A stretch of DNA of 19,804 nt, from positions 1,463 through 21,266 of the forward strand of contig SGPM01000411.1 of assembly GCA_004802725.1 (NCBI GenBank). Reading direction: 5' to 3'. This DNA comes from Antrodiella citrinella. Taxonomy: Eukaryota > Basidiomycota > Agaricomycetes > Polyporales > Steccherinaceae. The notes under the pieces were generated by a model that saw only the letters and a program-made list of their open reading frames with translations, did no database searches and was not told the origin of the DNA. The position numbers and the translations under genes were made by a program. This document shows, in pieces, positions 1 through 10,200 of the stretch (positions are counted from its first letter, which is position 1; every line of letters starts with the position of its first letter).

Positions 1-18
1 TNNNNCATNNGNNNNGNN

Positions 19-358
19 TGTTGGACGAGCTTCTTGATGCTCTACTTTCTTCTCTNTATCATATTCGGATTCCCCTCACTTNCCCCATCATTCTGATACC
101 CTACTCGTCCATTTCCATGCTGTGGTTCTTTCTGTGTCCAAGATAGACTTGGACTTGTGTTGTTTGTGTTCCCCTTCCTAATGCGGACGTTCCCAGTACA
201 TAGGACGGAGTCTGAGCGCTCAGGCAACCTTCAGTTGCTCATCTCAGACTCCAGGTGTGTAGATATTGTCTTGCTCAATATCCAGTTTAGTTGCTCATCT
301 CAGACTCCAGTGGTCTGTCTTAGAGTCCTCCCAAGTTGATCTCCTCCTTGGTTCAACA
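19..358. mobile_element. Family B element, copy 1 (probable solo LTR, 340 bp)
   Basis: This 340-bp unit starts TGTTGGACGAG and ends GGTTCAACA, so it has the TG...CA ends and short TGTTG/CAACA inverted termini of an LTR. It is inserted in the 5' LTR of A1: the right flank AGAAT continues as the A LTR sequence (compare 6482 onward). The left flank is masked by Ns, and the G at 16 does not fit a simple AGAAT duplication. Inside are a 22-bp direct repeat (233-254 and 289-310) and a 12-bp perfect palindrome (212-223). There is no coding capacity. A MITE is the alternative reading. Confidence 0.65.
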
Positions 359-454
359 AGAATACCATAGAACGTCCTGTAGCTGTATATAAGACCACCT
401 CTGGTCTCTGGAAATACATCAACTTGTTCCCTTCATCTCTTGTGGATTCTAACA
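359..454 (+). mobile_element. A1 5' LTR, right part only
   Basis: This stretch matches the last 96 bases of the 365-bp A LTR (compare 6483-6578) and ends GATTCTAACA directly before the primer-binding site. The upstream three quarters of the LTR are missing from the window because family B copy 1 interrupts it. It keeps the TATA box and the presumed transcription start region. Confidence 0.85.
386..392 (+). promoter_or_regulatory. TATA box in A1 5' LTR
   Basis: TATATAA lies about 63 bp before the LTR end, at the same place as in the other A LTRs. This fits an RNA polymerase II promoter at the U3/R border. Confidence 0.6.
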
Positions 455-465
455 GGTTATGGGCC
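455..465 (+). promoter_or_regulatory. Primer-binding site of A1 (initiator tRNA-Met half)
   Basis: GGTTATGGGCC follows the LTR end CTAACA with no gap. It is complementary to the anticodon arm of initiator tRNA-Met (loop with CAU), not to a tRNA 3' end, which would give a site starting TGG. Drosophila copia and yeast Ty5 are known to prime from such a half-tRNA. Confidence 0.7.
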
Positions 466-1181
466 TATTCTGAACCACTTGCAGCATCTCTACATCGTTC
501 TACACACCTCTACATCGTCCTACTTAGCCTCTTGCAGCAGAAAACTCTGTTCTTGAGCATTTCACTCTTCTGAGCCACTGCCACTTCAGCCACTCCTCCT
601 TTGCCACTCCTCCCTGCCACTGCTCCCTTGCCACTCCACTGCTCCCATACCCTTTCCTACCATTCCTGGAGATCTACTAACGTTCTACAGCATCTATTTT
701 GTCTTAGGCGGGGTGTGGGACTCGTGAACCTGCATCAGAAAGCCAAGGTAGTTAGTCTATAGTTTTCACTTAGCTACAAGGGGGGCATCTTCTTTGTTGA
801 ACTGTTGGGGTTATTCTGGTCGTCAGACATACCTTAGCTCACTCAGTAACAAGCGGTAGTCAATCCGTTGAACTGGGGGGTCTCACAACTGCTCATTGAA
901 GTGTCAGCTCATCAGAATACTTTGTACTTCATTTTCGCATTTTTCGCATTTTTGCCCTTCTTCTTCTATTCCTTCCTTGCACCACAAGTCTAGTACAGTG
1001 ATCTTAGCATCCCACCGTGGGTAGAAGCCTGTAGCAGCAGGTGGACCGGTGTACTAGCAAATCCGCTGTTCCAGCGTCCATTTTACCACACACAACACCC
1101 ACACATACCCCCCTCACTTCCCTATATCAAACTCATTCCCCCTACTCCACCCAAGTCAATTTCGCCTCTCCATCCCACACC
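466..1181 (+). other. A1 untranslated leader
   Basis: This is about 0.7 kb between the primer-binding site and the Gag start. It holds a CCACTCC-rich stretch near 580-660, a G-rich run near 780, and a short CGCATTTT array near 930-953. No conserved ORF is seen. A frame opening at 1041 runs into Gag in A1, but the matching A2 sequence is shifted out of frame, so it is not taken as coding. Confidence 0.7.
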
Positions 1182-1878
1182 ATGTCAGACAGCACTCTCT
1201 CCAACATCACCCCTCTCTCAGACCATAACTTCAGTTCTTGGAAGCCAGAAATCTCTGCTTTGCTTAGAGCCAAGGGTTTATGGCGCATTGTCAATGGCAC
1301 TGCTCCTTCTCCCAAGGCTGATGATGTAGACAAGGTTGCTGCTTATCAGGAGAAGCAGGACAAGGCTGCAGGTCTCCTTGCGCTTTCCCTGTCTTCTGCA
1401 CAGCGCATCCACATCCAAGGCATTGAGGATGACCCTGCCAAGATCTGGAAGAAACTGGAGGATGTGCATATGGAGAAAATAGCTGGTAGTCGCTTCAATG
1501 CCTATGATGAGCTCTTCTCTGTTCGCTTGAGCGACTCTGAGGCTCCTACCACGCTTATTCCCAAGGTGGATGAGATTATAAAGAGGATCCAAGGCCTCAG
1601 ACCTTCGGACTTCTCTGTGGAGAAACTGGACAAGGAACTAGCCACTATGACACTTCTGAAGGCTCTCCCTGACTCTTACAATCATTTGGTCTCTACTCTA
1701 CTCATGCAGAAGGATCTCTCCCTGGACATGCTCCATAGTGTCCTGAAGCGTGAGGAGATCAACAGGAAGCCCAGAGCGTCCCCATCCTCTGATGGATCAG
1801 CCCTGAAAGCCACAGCCATAGCCAAGTCCTCTACCAAGTGCCATTTCTGCGATTACACCAACCACACTACTGCAGAGT
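1182..1878 (+). pseudogene. A1 Gag N-terminal part, cut by family B
   Basis: The reading frame starts at an ATG in a CACACC-ATG context identical to that of A2 and encodes the copia-type Gag region (residue motifs such as WKPEISALLRAKG and LWRIV). It is collinear with A2 residues 1-232 and stops matching inside the zinc knuckle, after CDYTNHTTAE with the preceding CxxC, where family B copy 2 enters. The frame then runs about 20 foreign codons into B and ends at 1937. One knuckle residue differs from A2 (CHFC instead of CDFC). Its last 405 bp are present again after the insertion at 2219-2623, so it cannot join simply to the downstream polyprotein. Confidence 0.85.
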
Positions 1879-2623
1879 TGTTGAACCAAGGAGTAGATCG
1901 ACTTGGGAGGACTCTAAGACAGACCACTGGAGTCTGAGATGAGCAACTGAACTGGATATTGAGCAAGACAATATCTACACACCTGGAGTCTGAGATGAGC
2001 AACTGAAGGTTGCCTGAGCGCTCAGACTCCGTCCTATGTACTGGGAACGTCCGCATTAGGAAGGGGAACACAAACAACACAAGTCCAAGTCTATCTTGGA
2101 CACAGAAAGAACCACAGCATGGAAATGGACGAGTAGGGTATCAGAATGATGGGGGAAGTGAGGGGAATCCGAATATGATAAAGAGAAGAAAGTAGAGCAT
2201 CAAGAAGCTCGTCCAACAAGAAAATAGCTGGTAGTCGCTTCAATGCCTATGATGAGCTCTTCTCTGTTCGCTTGAGCGACTCTGAGGCTCCTACCACACT
2301 TATTCCCAAGGTGGATGAGATCATAAAGAGGATCCAAGGCCTCAGACCTTCGGACTTCTCTGTGGAGAAACTGGACAAGGAACTAGCCACTATGACGCTT
2401 CTGAAGGCTCTCCCTGACTCTTACAATCATTTGGTCTCTACACTACTCATGCAGAAGGATNTCTCCCTGGACATGGTCCATAGTGCCCTGAAGCGTGAGG
2501 AGATCAACAGGAAGCCCAGAGCGTCCCCATCCTCTGATNGATCAGCCCTNAAAGCCACAGCCATAGCCAAGTCCTCTACCAAGTGCGATTTCTGCGATTA
2601 CACCAACCACACTACTGCAGAGT
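1474..2623 (+). repeat. 405-bp direct repeat flanking family B copy 2
   Basis: Bases 1474-1878 and 2219-2623 are the same piece of gag, from AGAAAATAGCTGG to CTGCAGAGT, with family B copy 2 between them. The two copies differ at several bases, for example CCATTTCTGC against CGATTTCTGC and GTGTCCTG against GTGCCCTG, so the repeat is not a fresh tandem copy. The bases next to B differ on the two sides: AGAGT on the left and AGAAA on the right. Confidence 0.85.
1879..2218. mobile_element. Family B element, copy 2 (340 bp, inside A1 gag)
   Basis: This is a full 340-bp copy in the opposite orientation to copy 1, starting TGTTGAACC and ending CGTCCAACA. It has the same length, the same internal direct repeat and the same palindrome. 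Its left and right 5-bp flanks (AGAGT and AGAAA) do not match, so it is not a simple insertion with a target-site duplication. Confidence 0.7.
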
Positions 2624-5600
2624 GTCGCTCCTTGAAGAGGTACAAGGCAGAGAAGGCCAAGGCCAAGGGGTCGTCCNCTCAGCCAGCTGGTACTGCAACA
2701 GCATCCCAAGCACAAGCNCAAGCACAGACAGACACCAAGTCAGAGTCTGCTGGTCATGCAAGTCTTCGCTCTTCTGATGTTAACTGGACTGTCTCTAATG
2801 ATTGGATTGTGGATACAGGTGCNACTTCGCATATGACACCGCACAAGCACTGGTTTGCATCCATGCAAGCCCATAGGGTTCCCATCCAATTAGCAGACAA
2901 GTCTATTATCTATTCAGAGGGCAAGGGCGAGGTGCACTTTGCTCCCAAGGGCAGAGGACCTGTTGTTGCTATCACAGATGTATTATATGTACCCCAGCTT
3001 GGCTCGAATCTATTCTCTGCGCTTCATCTCACTGAGCATCGTCAGTTCAGNGTGATCATTAGCAAGGGGAACATAGACTTCATCAGAGATGGCAAGACCC
3101 TTTTCAATGCTGTTGTTGAGGAGTCTAATGTGGCAAAACTTGANGGACTCATTCAAATTCAGACTGCACTGGCAAGCACTGTAGANCGTACTCTGTTGCA
3201 TCGTCGCTGTGCTCATNTATCCAAAGANAGGCTGGAGAAACTCGTCAAGAACAAGCTCACAGTCAACCTGAAGCTTGATTCTGAGGCTCCACTNGCTGAT
3301 CTATGTGAGACNTGCATCATGGGCAAGCAGCACCGCTTCCCCTTCCCAGANACAAGCGACTACAGTGACTTGAAACCACTAGACCTGGTNGTATCTGATG
3401 TGCATGGTCCTCTCCCTGTCTCTACTGCCCAAGGCTATCGCTANTGGATTCTCTTCTTGGANGTAGCATCACGTCTCTATGTGGTCTACTACATGAGNGA
3501 GAAGAGCCAGGCGTTTGCATGCTTCAAAGAATTCAAAGCATGGGCAGAGAATCACTTTGAGCGCAAAATGAAAGTGTTCAGAGATGACAAGGGCGGAGAG
3601 TACATGTCTAATGACATGGACCAGTATCTGAAAGAGCATGGGATCCGCAGGGAGCATACTGTGAGGGCTACACCCCAGCAGAATGGGATGGCAGAGCGTG
3701 CTAATCGCACAATGGCAGAGGGTGTCACTTGTATGCTTGTAGAAGCCAAGCTTCCCCCTTCATTCTGGGGCGAAGCACTGTCTACCTTTGTCTATGTGCG
3801 CAATCGCCTCCCTACTGCTTCACTTCCCAACCATACCACACCCTATGAACTAGCCTACAAGAAAAAGCCAAGTATAGTCCACTTCAGAGTGTTTGGCTGT
3901 AGAGCTTATGTTCTTGTCCAGAAGGACCAGAGACGATCGCTTGAGCCACATTCAGTGCCCTGCATCTTCCTGGGATACCCTGAAGGATACAAAGGTTGGC
4001 GGTGTTATGACCCAGCTACCAGGAAAATCATTATCTCTAGAGATGTAGTCTTCAATGAGCATGAGTTCCCAGGTCTCAGCACCAAGTCTATCACATCTGC
4101 TGGCCAGCCTGTCTCTTTCACTCTGGATGAGATGCACAAAGTGCTCCTCCCAGTGGAAGACCCAGATGATGATATTGCAGAGGGCGCACTTCCAGCCCCT
4201 CAGCCAGTGCCTGAACCTGCACCAGCTCGAGACAATCTGCATGATGATCCAGTAGAACCAGTCCCTGCTCCCAACCCTCAGCCTGAACCAGTGCCTATGC
4301 CTGCTCCAGTTGTTACTCCTGCTCCTGCTCCTGTACCAGAAAAGTCTCGCTCTCGCTCTAGAAAGAAAGGTGACATGGGCCCACCCCCTGCACCCTCTAG
4401 AAAGTCCAGTCGCTCGTCCAACCCTCCTGGAGAGTGGTGGAAGGTCTCCAACTCGTCACAGTACAGAGATCCTGACCCCCCCATCCCTGAGACCGACGAT
4501 GAGCGTGAGATTGCGCAGGAAACAGCAGAAGAGGATGACAGACATGCAGCATTGTTGACACAAGGNTTGAACTTCATGTACTCCCATGAACTGAACACAG
4601 AGGAAGCTCTTGTCTATGCCTTCAATACTCGCGTTTCTGTCAAGGCTGATGAGCCCAGAACGTTTTCTGAAGCCATGAGACGACCAGACGCAGACAAATG
4701 GTACCAGGCAGCTCAGGATGAGATCAAGTCTCACCTAGAGAATGGCACCTGGGAGCTAGCTCAGCTTCCAGAGGGCCGCAAAGCCATTGGGTCGCGCTGG
4801 GTGTTCAGGATCAAGTACAATGCAGATGGATCTATTGAGCGGTACAAGGCTCGCCTTGTAGCCCAAGGATTTGCACAGAGACCAGGCCTTGAGTATGATG
4901 AAACCTTTGCTTCCACTCTCAAATGGGCCACTCTGCGCACTATCCTGGCCATTGCTGCCATAGAGGACATGGAGATCGANTGCATTGACTTCTCCACTGC
5001 ATACTTGAATGGGGAAATAGACAAGGATGTCTACATGAAGCAGCCTGAAGGTTTTGCTGATGGGGANCAGGTGTGCAAACTTGGGAAAGGCATCTATGGC
5101 CTGAAACAAGGTGGACGACTCTGGTACAAGAAATTGGCTGCTACTCTAGTNAGCATGGGCTTTAAAATTCTCCGCAGTGACAACAGTGTCTATGTGTTAT
5201 CCAATGACACTGTGAACGTTGTTATTCCTGTCTTTGTGGATGACTGCACCTTGGTCTCCAAGGACAAGGCTGCCATTCAGAAGATNAAGGATGAACTTNT
5301 NAAACGGTTCAAACTGCGAGATTTGGGTCCTATAAANCAGCTGCTAGGTGTACANATCACCAGAGATCGCTCCAAGCGAACCNTGTCCCTCTCCCAACGT
5401 CAGTACANTCTGGACATNTTGGCCAAGTTCAATATGGCAGACTGCAGACCAGTAGGCACGCCTCTGGATCCTGGAGCGAAGCTGAGCACCAAGATGAGTC
5501 CCACCACAGATGCAGAGAGGGCGAGCATGAAAGACATACCCTACATCAATGCGGTGGGAGCTCTNATGTATCTGGCCACTGCAACTCGTCCAGACATAGC

Positions 5601-6198
5601 CAATACTGTCAGCACTCTTGCTCGNTTCAGNTCCAATCCTGGCATGGCTCACTGGAACGCTGTGAAGCACCTGATGCGCTATCTGCAAGGCACTCTGGAC
5701 ATGAAGCTCACCTACAGTCCCAACTCCGAGTTTCTCAGTGTGTACTCTGATGCAGACCATGCTGGCAACCTGGACAATGGAAAATCCACCAGTGGCTATG
5801 TGCTCAAAATTGGCTCAGGTGCAGTGTCTTGGAGCTCCAAACTTCAGACCATGGTCGGCTTGTCTACCACTGAAGCAGAGTATGTAGCAGCGGTCAGTTG
5901 TGGCATGGAAGCAATCTGGATGCGCTCTCTGCTCAGTGAGATTGGCTACACTCAGGATGGACCCACTCTGATCTACATGGACAACCAAAGTGCGATTCAG
6001 GTGGTGAAAAACCCTGAGCATCATGGGCGCATGAAGCACCTGGATCTGCGGTTGTTCTGGCTCAGAGATGAGATCCAGAAAGGAGTCATCAGTGTCAAGT
6101 ACATCCCCACAGACTTCATGGCTGCAGACATCCTCACCAAGCCTCTGAGCAAGGTGAAAGTTGTAGAAGCTTACAAACAGCTTGGACTGCAGAGTTAG
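2219..6198 (+). pseudogene. A1 copia polyprotein, Gag C-part through RNase H, lacking its start
   Basis: The frame is open from the B border to a TAG at 6196-6198 and corresponds to A2 residue 99 to the end. Domains in order are: CCHC knuckle (CDFC...H...C); aspartic protease with DTG; GAG-pre-integrase HHCC; integrase core with SDVHGP, RDDKGGEY and GMAERANR; a proline-rich linker; RVT_2 reverse transcriptase with IDFSTAYLNGE and FVDD; and RNase H with YSDADHAG, STTEAEY and YMDNQS. There is no ATG at its own start; only a TTG near 2272 precedes the long frame. About 35 codons are unreadable because of Ns. Relative to A2 it lacks a few codons in the linker and near the RT. It would need the upstream Gag half, now separated by family B, to be expressed. 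Confidence 0.85.
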
Positions 6199-6204
6199 CT
6201 GATT

Positions 6205-6213
6205 AGGTGGGAG
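6205..6213 (+). promoter_or_regulatory. Polypurine tract before middle LTR
   Basis: AGGTGGGAG ends directly at the TGTTAG start of the LTR, where plus-strand DNA priming is expected. It is identical to the tract before the A2 3' LTR. Confidence 0.6.
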
Positions 6214-6365
6214 TGTTAGAGTTGGTATCAGCCACTCTGACTGAAAGCGGACACAGTGTGCCACTCGTTGTGTGCCACTCAGTGTGACAGCCAGAGGAGC
6301 AGTCTAGAACTGCAGTGGACGCTTTCACATCTTTCACATTCTTCACACTTCACACTTCACTATCA

Positions 6366-6386
6366 CTTGGCCACTCAATGGCCAAG
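6366..6386 (+). repeat. 8-bp stem hairpin in family A LTR
   Basis: CTTGGCCA, a 5-base loop CTCAA, and TGGCCAAG form a perfect hairpin. The same sequence is in the A2 3' LTR and the A3 LTR. Its role is unknown. Confidence 0.6.
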
Positions 6387-6509
6387 ATGCTTTGTGCCAC
6401 TTCCTTTGTTCTTTATACTCTTTATGTCTTTATTCCTTTATCCTCATCTCAATGGACGTTGTAGGGACATTCTCCTTTGTATAGAATACCATAGAACGTC
6501 CTGTAGCTC

Positions 6510-6516
6510 TATATAA
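6510..6516 (+). promoter_or_regulatory. TATA box in middle LTR
   Basis: TATATAA is preceded here by CTC, whereas the other A LTRs have CTG. It is the expected promoter for A2 transcription. Confidence 0.6.
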
Positions 6517-6578
6517 GACCACCTCTGGTCTCTGAAAATACATCAACTTGTTCCCTTCATCTCTTGTGGATTCTAACA

Positions 6579-6589
6579 GGTTATGGGCC
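6579..6589 (+). promoter_or_regulatory. Primer-binding site of A2 (initiator tRNA-Met half)
   Basis: GGTTATGGGCC directly abuts the LTR end and matches the complement of the initiator tRNA-Met anticodon arm, as in A1 and A3. Confidence 0.7.
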
Positions 6590-7274
6590 TATTCTGAACC
6601 ACTTGCAGCATCTCTACATCGTTCTACACACCTCTACATCGTCCTACTTAGCCTCTTGCAGCAGAAAACTCTGTTCTTGAGCATTTCACTCTTCTGTGCC
6701 ACTGCCACTTCAGCCACTCCTCCCTTGCCACTCCACTGCTCCCCTACCCTTCCCTACCATTCCTGGACATCTACTAACGTTCTACAGTATCTATTTTGTC
6801 TTAGGCGGGGTGTGGGACTCGTGAACCTGCATCAGAAAGCCAAGGTAGTTAGTCTATAGTTTTTCACTTAGCTACAAGGGGGGCATCTTCTTTGTTGAAC
6901 TGTTGGGGTTATTCTGGTCGTCAGACATACCTTAGCTCACTCAGTAACAAACGGTAGTCAATCCGTTGAACTGGGGGGTCTCACAACTGCTCATTGAAGT
7001 GTCAGCTCATCAGAATACTTTGTACTTCATTTTCGCATTTTCGCATTTTTCGCATTTTTGCCTTTCTTCTTCTATTCCTTCCTTGCACCACAAGTCTAGT
7101 ACAGTGATCTTAGCATCCCACCGTGGGTAGAAGCCTGTAGCAGCAGGTGGACCGGTGTACTAGCAAATCCGCTGTTCCAGCGTCCATTTTACCACACACA
7201 ACACCCTCACTTCCCTATATCAACCTCAATCCCCCTACTCCACCCAAGTCAATTTCGCCTCTCCATCACACACC
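6590..7274 (+). other. A2 untranslated leader
   Basis: This leader of about 0.69 kb is collinear with that of A1 but shorter in the CCACTCC-rich part and just before the ATG. It has three CGCAT units in the array near 7029-7059, against two in A1. It has no conserved ORF. The leader is long for a copia element and could hold packaging or dimerisation signals, which cannot be shown from sequence alone. Confidence 0.65.
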
Positions 7275-10200
7275 ATGTCAGACAGCACTCTCTCCAACAT
7301 TACCCCCCTCTCAGATCACAACTTCAGTACTTGGAAACCAGAAATCTCTGCTTTGCTTAGAGCCAAGGGTTTATGGCGCATTGTCAATGGCACTGCTCCT
7401 TCTCCCAAGGCTGATGATGTAGACAAGGTTGCTGCTTATCAGGAGAAGCAGGACAAGGCTGCAGGTCTCCTTGCGCTTTCCCTGTCTTCTGCACAGCGCA
7501 TCCACATCCAAGGCATTGAGGATGACCCTGCCAAGATCTGGAAGAAACTGGAGGATGTGCACATGGAGAAAATAGCTGGTAGTCGCTTCAATGCTTATGA
7601 TGAGCTCTTCTCTGTTCGCTTGAGCGACTCTGAGGCTCCTACCACGCTTATTCCCAAGGTGGATGAGATTATAAAGAGGATCCAAGGCCTCAGACCTTCG
7701 GACTTCTCTGTGGAGAAACTGGACAAAGAACTAGCCACTATGACGCTTCTGAAGGCTCTCCCTGACTCCTACAATCATTTGGTCTCTACTCTACTCATGC
7801 AGAAGGATCTCTCCCTGGACATGGTCCATAGTGCCCTGAAGCGTGAGGAGATCAACAGGAAGCCCAGAGCGTCCCCATCCTCTGATGGATCAGCCCTGAA
7901 AGCCACAGCCATAGCCAAGTCCTCTACCAAGTGCGATTTCTGCGATTACACCAACCACACTACTGCAGAGTGTCGCTCCTTGAAGAGGTACAAGGCAGAG
8001 AAGGCCAAGGCTAAGGGGTCGTCCGCTCAGCCAGCTGGTACTGCAACAGCATCCCAAGCGCAAGCTCAAGCACAGACAGACACCAAGTCAGAGTCTGCTG
8101 GTCATGCAAGTCTTCGCTCTTCTGATGTTAACTGGACTGTCTCTAATGATTGGATTGTGGATACAGGTGCTACTTCGCATATGACACCACACAAGCACTG
8201 GTTTGCATCCATGCAATCCCATAGGGTTCCCATCCAATTAGCAGACAAGTCTATTATCTATTCAGAAGGCAAGGGCGAGGTTCACTTTGCTCCAAAGGGC
8301 AGAGGGCCTGTTGTTGCTATCACAGATGTATTATATGTACCCCAGCTTGGCTCGAATCTATTCTCTGCACTTCATCTCACTGAGCATCGTCAGTTCAGAG
8401 TGATTATTAGCAAGGGGAACATAGACTTCATCAGAGATGGCAAGACCCTTTTCAATGCTGTTGTTGAGGAGTCTAATGTGGCAAAACTTGATGGACTCAT
8501 TCAAATTCAGACTGCACTGGCAAGCACTGTAGACTGTACTCTGTTGCATCGTCGCTGTGCTCATGTATCCAAAGAGAGGCTAGAGAAACTCGTTAAGAAC
8601 AAGCTCACAGTCAACCTGAAGCTTGATTCTGAGGCTCCACTTGCTGATCTATGTGAGACATGCATCATGGGCAAGCAGCACCGCTTCCCCTTCCCAGAGA
8701 CAAGCGACTACAGTGACTTGAAACCACTAGACCTGGTTGTATCTGATGTGCATGGTCCTCTCCCTGTCTGTACTGCCCAAGGCTATCGCTACTGGATTCT
8801 CTTCTTGGACGTTGCATCACGTCTCTATGTGGTCTACTACATGAGGGAGAAGAGCCAGGCGTTTGCATGCTTCAAAGAATTCAAAGCATGGGCAGAGAAT
8901 CACTTTGAGCGCAAAATGAAAGTGTTCAGAGATGACAAGGGCGGAGAGTACATGTCCAATGACATGGACCAGTACCTGAAAGAGCATGGGATCCGCAGGG
9001 AGCATACTGTGAGGGCTACACCCCAGCAGAATGGGATGGCAGAGCGTGCTAATCGCACAATGGCAGAGGGTGTCACTTGCATGCTTGTAGAAGCCAAGCT
9101 CCCCCCTTCATTTTGGGGCGAGGCACTGTCTACCTTTGTCTATGTGCGCAATCGCCTCCCTACTGCTTCACTTCCCAACCATACCACACCCTATGAACTC
9201 GCCTACAAGAAAAAGCCAAGTATAGTCCACTTCAGAGTGTTTGGCTGTAGAGCTTATGTTCTTGTCCAGAAGGACCAGAGAGGATCGCTTGAGCCTCATT
9301 CAGTGCCCTGCATCTTTCTGGGATACCCTGAAGGATACAAAGGTTGGCGGTGTTATGACCCAGCTACCAGGAAAATCATTATCTCTAGAGATGTAGTCTT
9401 CAATGANCATGAGTTCCCAGGTCTCAGCACCAAGTCTATCACATCTGCTGGCCAGCCTGTCTCTTTCACTCTGGATGAGATGCACAAAGTGCTCCTNCCA
9501 GTGGAAGACCCAGATGATGATATTGCAGAGGGCGCACNTCCAGCCCCTCAGCCAGCAGCTGAACCTGAACCTGCACCAGCTCAAGACAATCTCCCTGANT
9601 TACATGATGATCCAGTAGAACCAGTCCCTGCTCNCAACCCTCAGCCTGAACCAGTGCCTTTGCCTGCTCCAGTNGTNNCTCNTGCTCCTGCTCCTGNACC
9701 AGAAAAGTCTCGCTCTCGCTCTAGAAAGAAAGGTGACATGGGCCCACCCCCTGCACCCTCTAGAAAGTCCAGTCGCTCGTCCAACCCTCCTAACCCTCCT
9801 GGAGAGTGGTGGAANGTCTCNAACTCGTCACAGTACAGAGATCCTGACCCCCCNATCCCTGAGACNGACGATGANCGTGAGCTTGCGCAGGAAACAGCAG
9901 AAGAGNATGACAGACATGCAGCATTGTTGACACAAGGNNTGAACTTCATGTACTCCCATGAACTGAACACAGAGCAGGCTCTTGTCTATGCCTTCAATAC
10001 TCGCGTTTCTGTCAAGGCAGATGAGCCCAGAACGTTTNCTGAAGCCATGAGACGACCAGACGCAGACAAATGGTACCANGCAGCNCAGGATGAGATCAAG
10101 TCTCACCTAGAGAATGGCACCTGGGAGCTAGCTCANCTTCCAGAGGGCCGCAAAGCNATTGGGTCGCGCTGGGTGTTCAGNATCAAGTACAATGCAGATG

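Larger units (their letters stand above)
6214..6578 (+). mobile_element. Family A LTR shared by A1 (3') and A2 (5'), 365 bp
   Basis: This begins TGTTAGAGTTGG after a polypurine tract and ends GATTCTAACA before a primer-binding site. It therefore serves at once as the 3' LTR of A1 and the 5' LTR of A2. It holds a TATA box at 6510-6516 and a hairpin at 6366-6386. Read by eye, it differs from the A2 3' LTR at about four of 365 positions, which suggests recent activity. There are no flanking target-site duplications, as expected for an internal LTR. Confidence 0.9.

Noticed and set aside
19..358. Family B as a DNA transposon (MITE) with terminal inverted repeats
   Set aside because: Inverted similarity is limited to TGTTG/CAACA, ends are TG...CA and sites are 5 bp, which fits an LTR better; the MITE reading is kept only as an alternative.
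1041..1181. In-frame extension of A1 Gag to an upstream ATG
   Set aside because: The same region in A2 is shifted out of frame, and A3 also starts well at the MSDSTLSN methionine, so the extension is accidental.
2010..2195. A 61-residue ORF repeated in all three larger family B copies
   Set aside because: Its conservation only reflects near-identical DNA copies; no domain, start context or codon bias supports it.
3952..4242. Antisense ORFs across A1 and A2 pol, and similar ones at 4278-4598, 5344-5760 and 5815-6264
   Set aside because: They are shadows of the polyprotein frame and recur in A1 and A2 only because the sense sequence is repeated.
6300..6370. TTCACA repeats in the LTR as a CRISPR-like or satellite array
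   Set aside because: Units are short, irregular and without spacers; this is simple sequence within the LTR.
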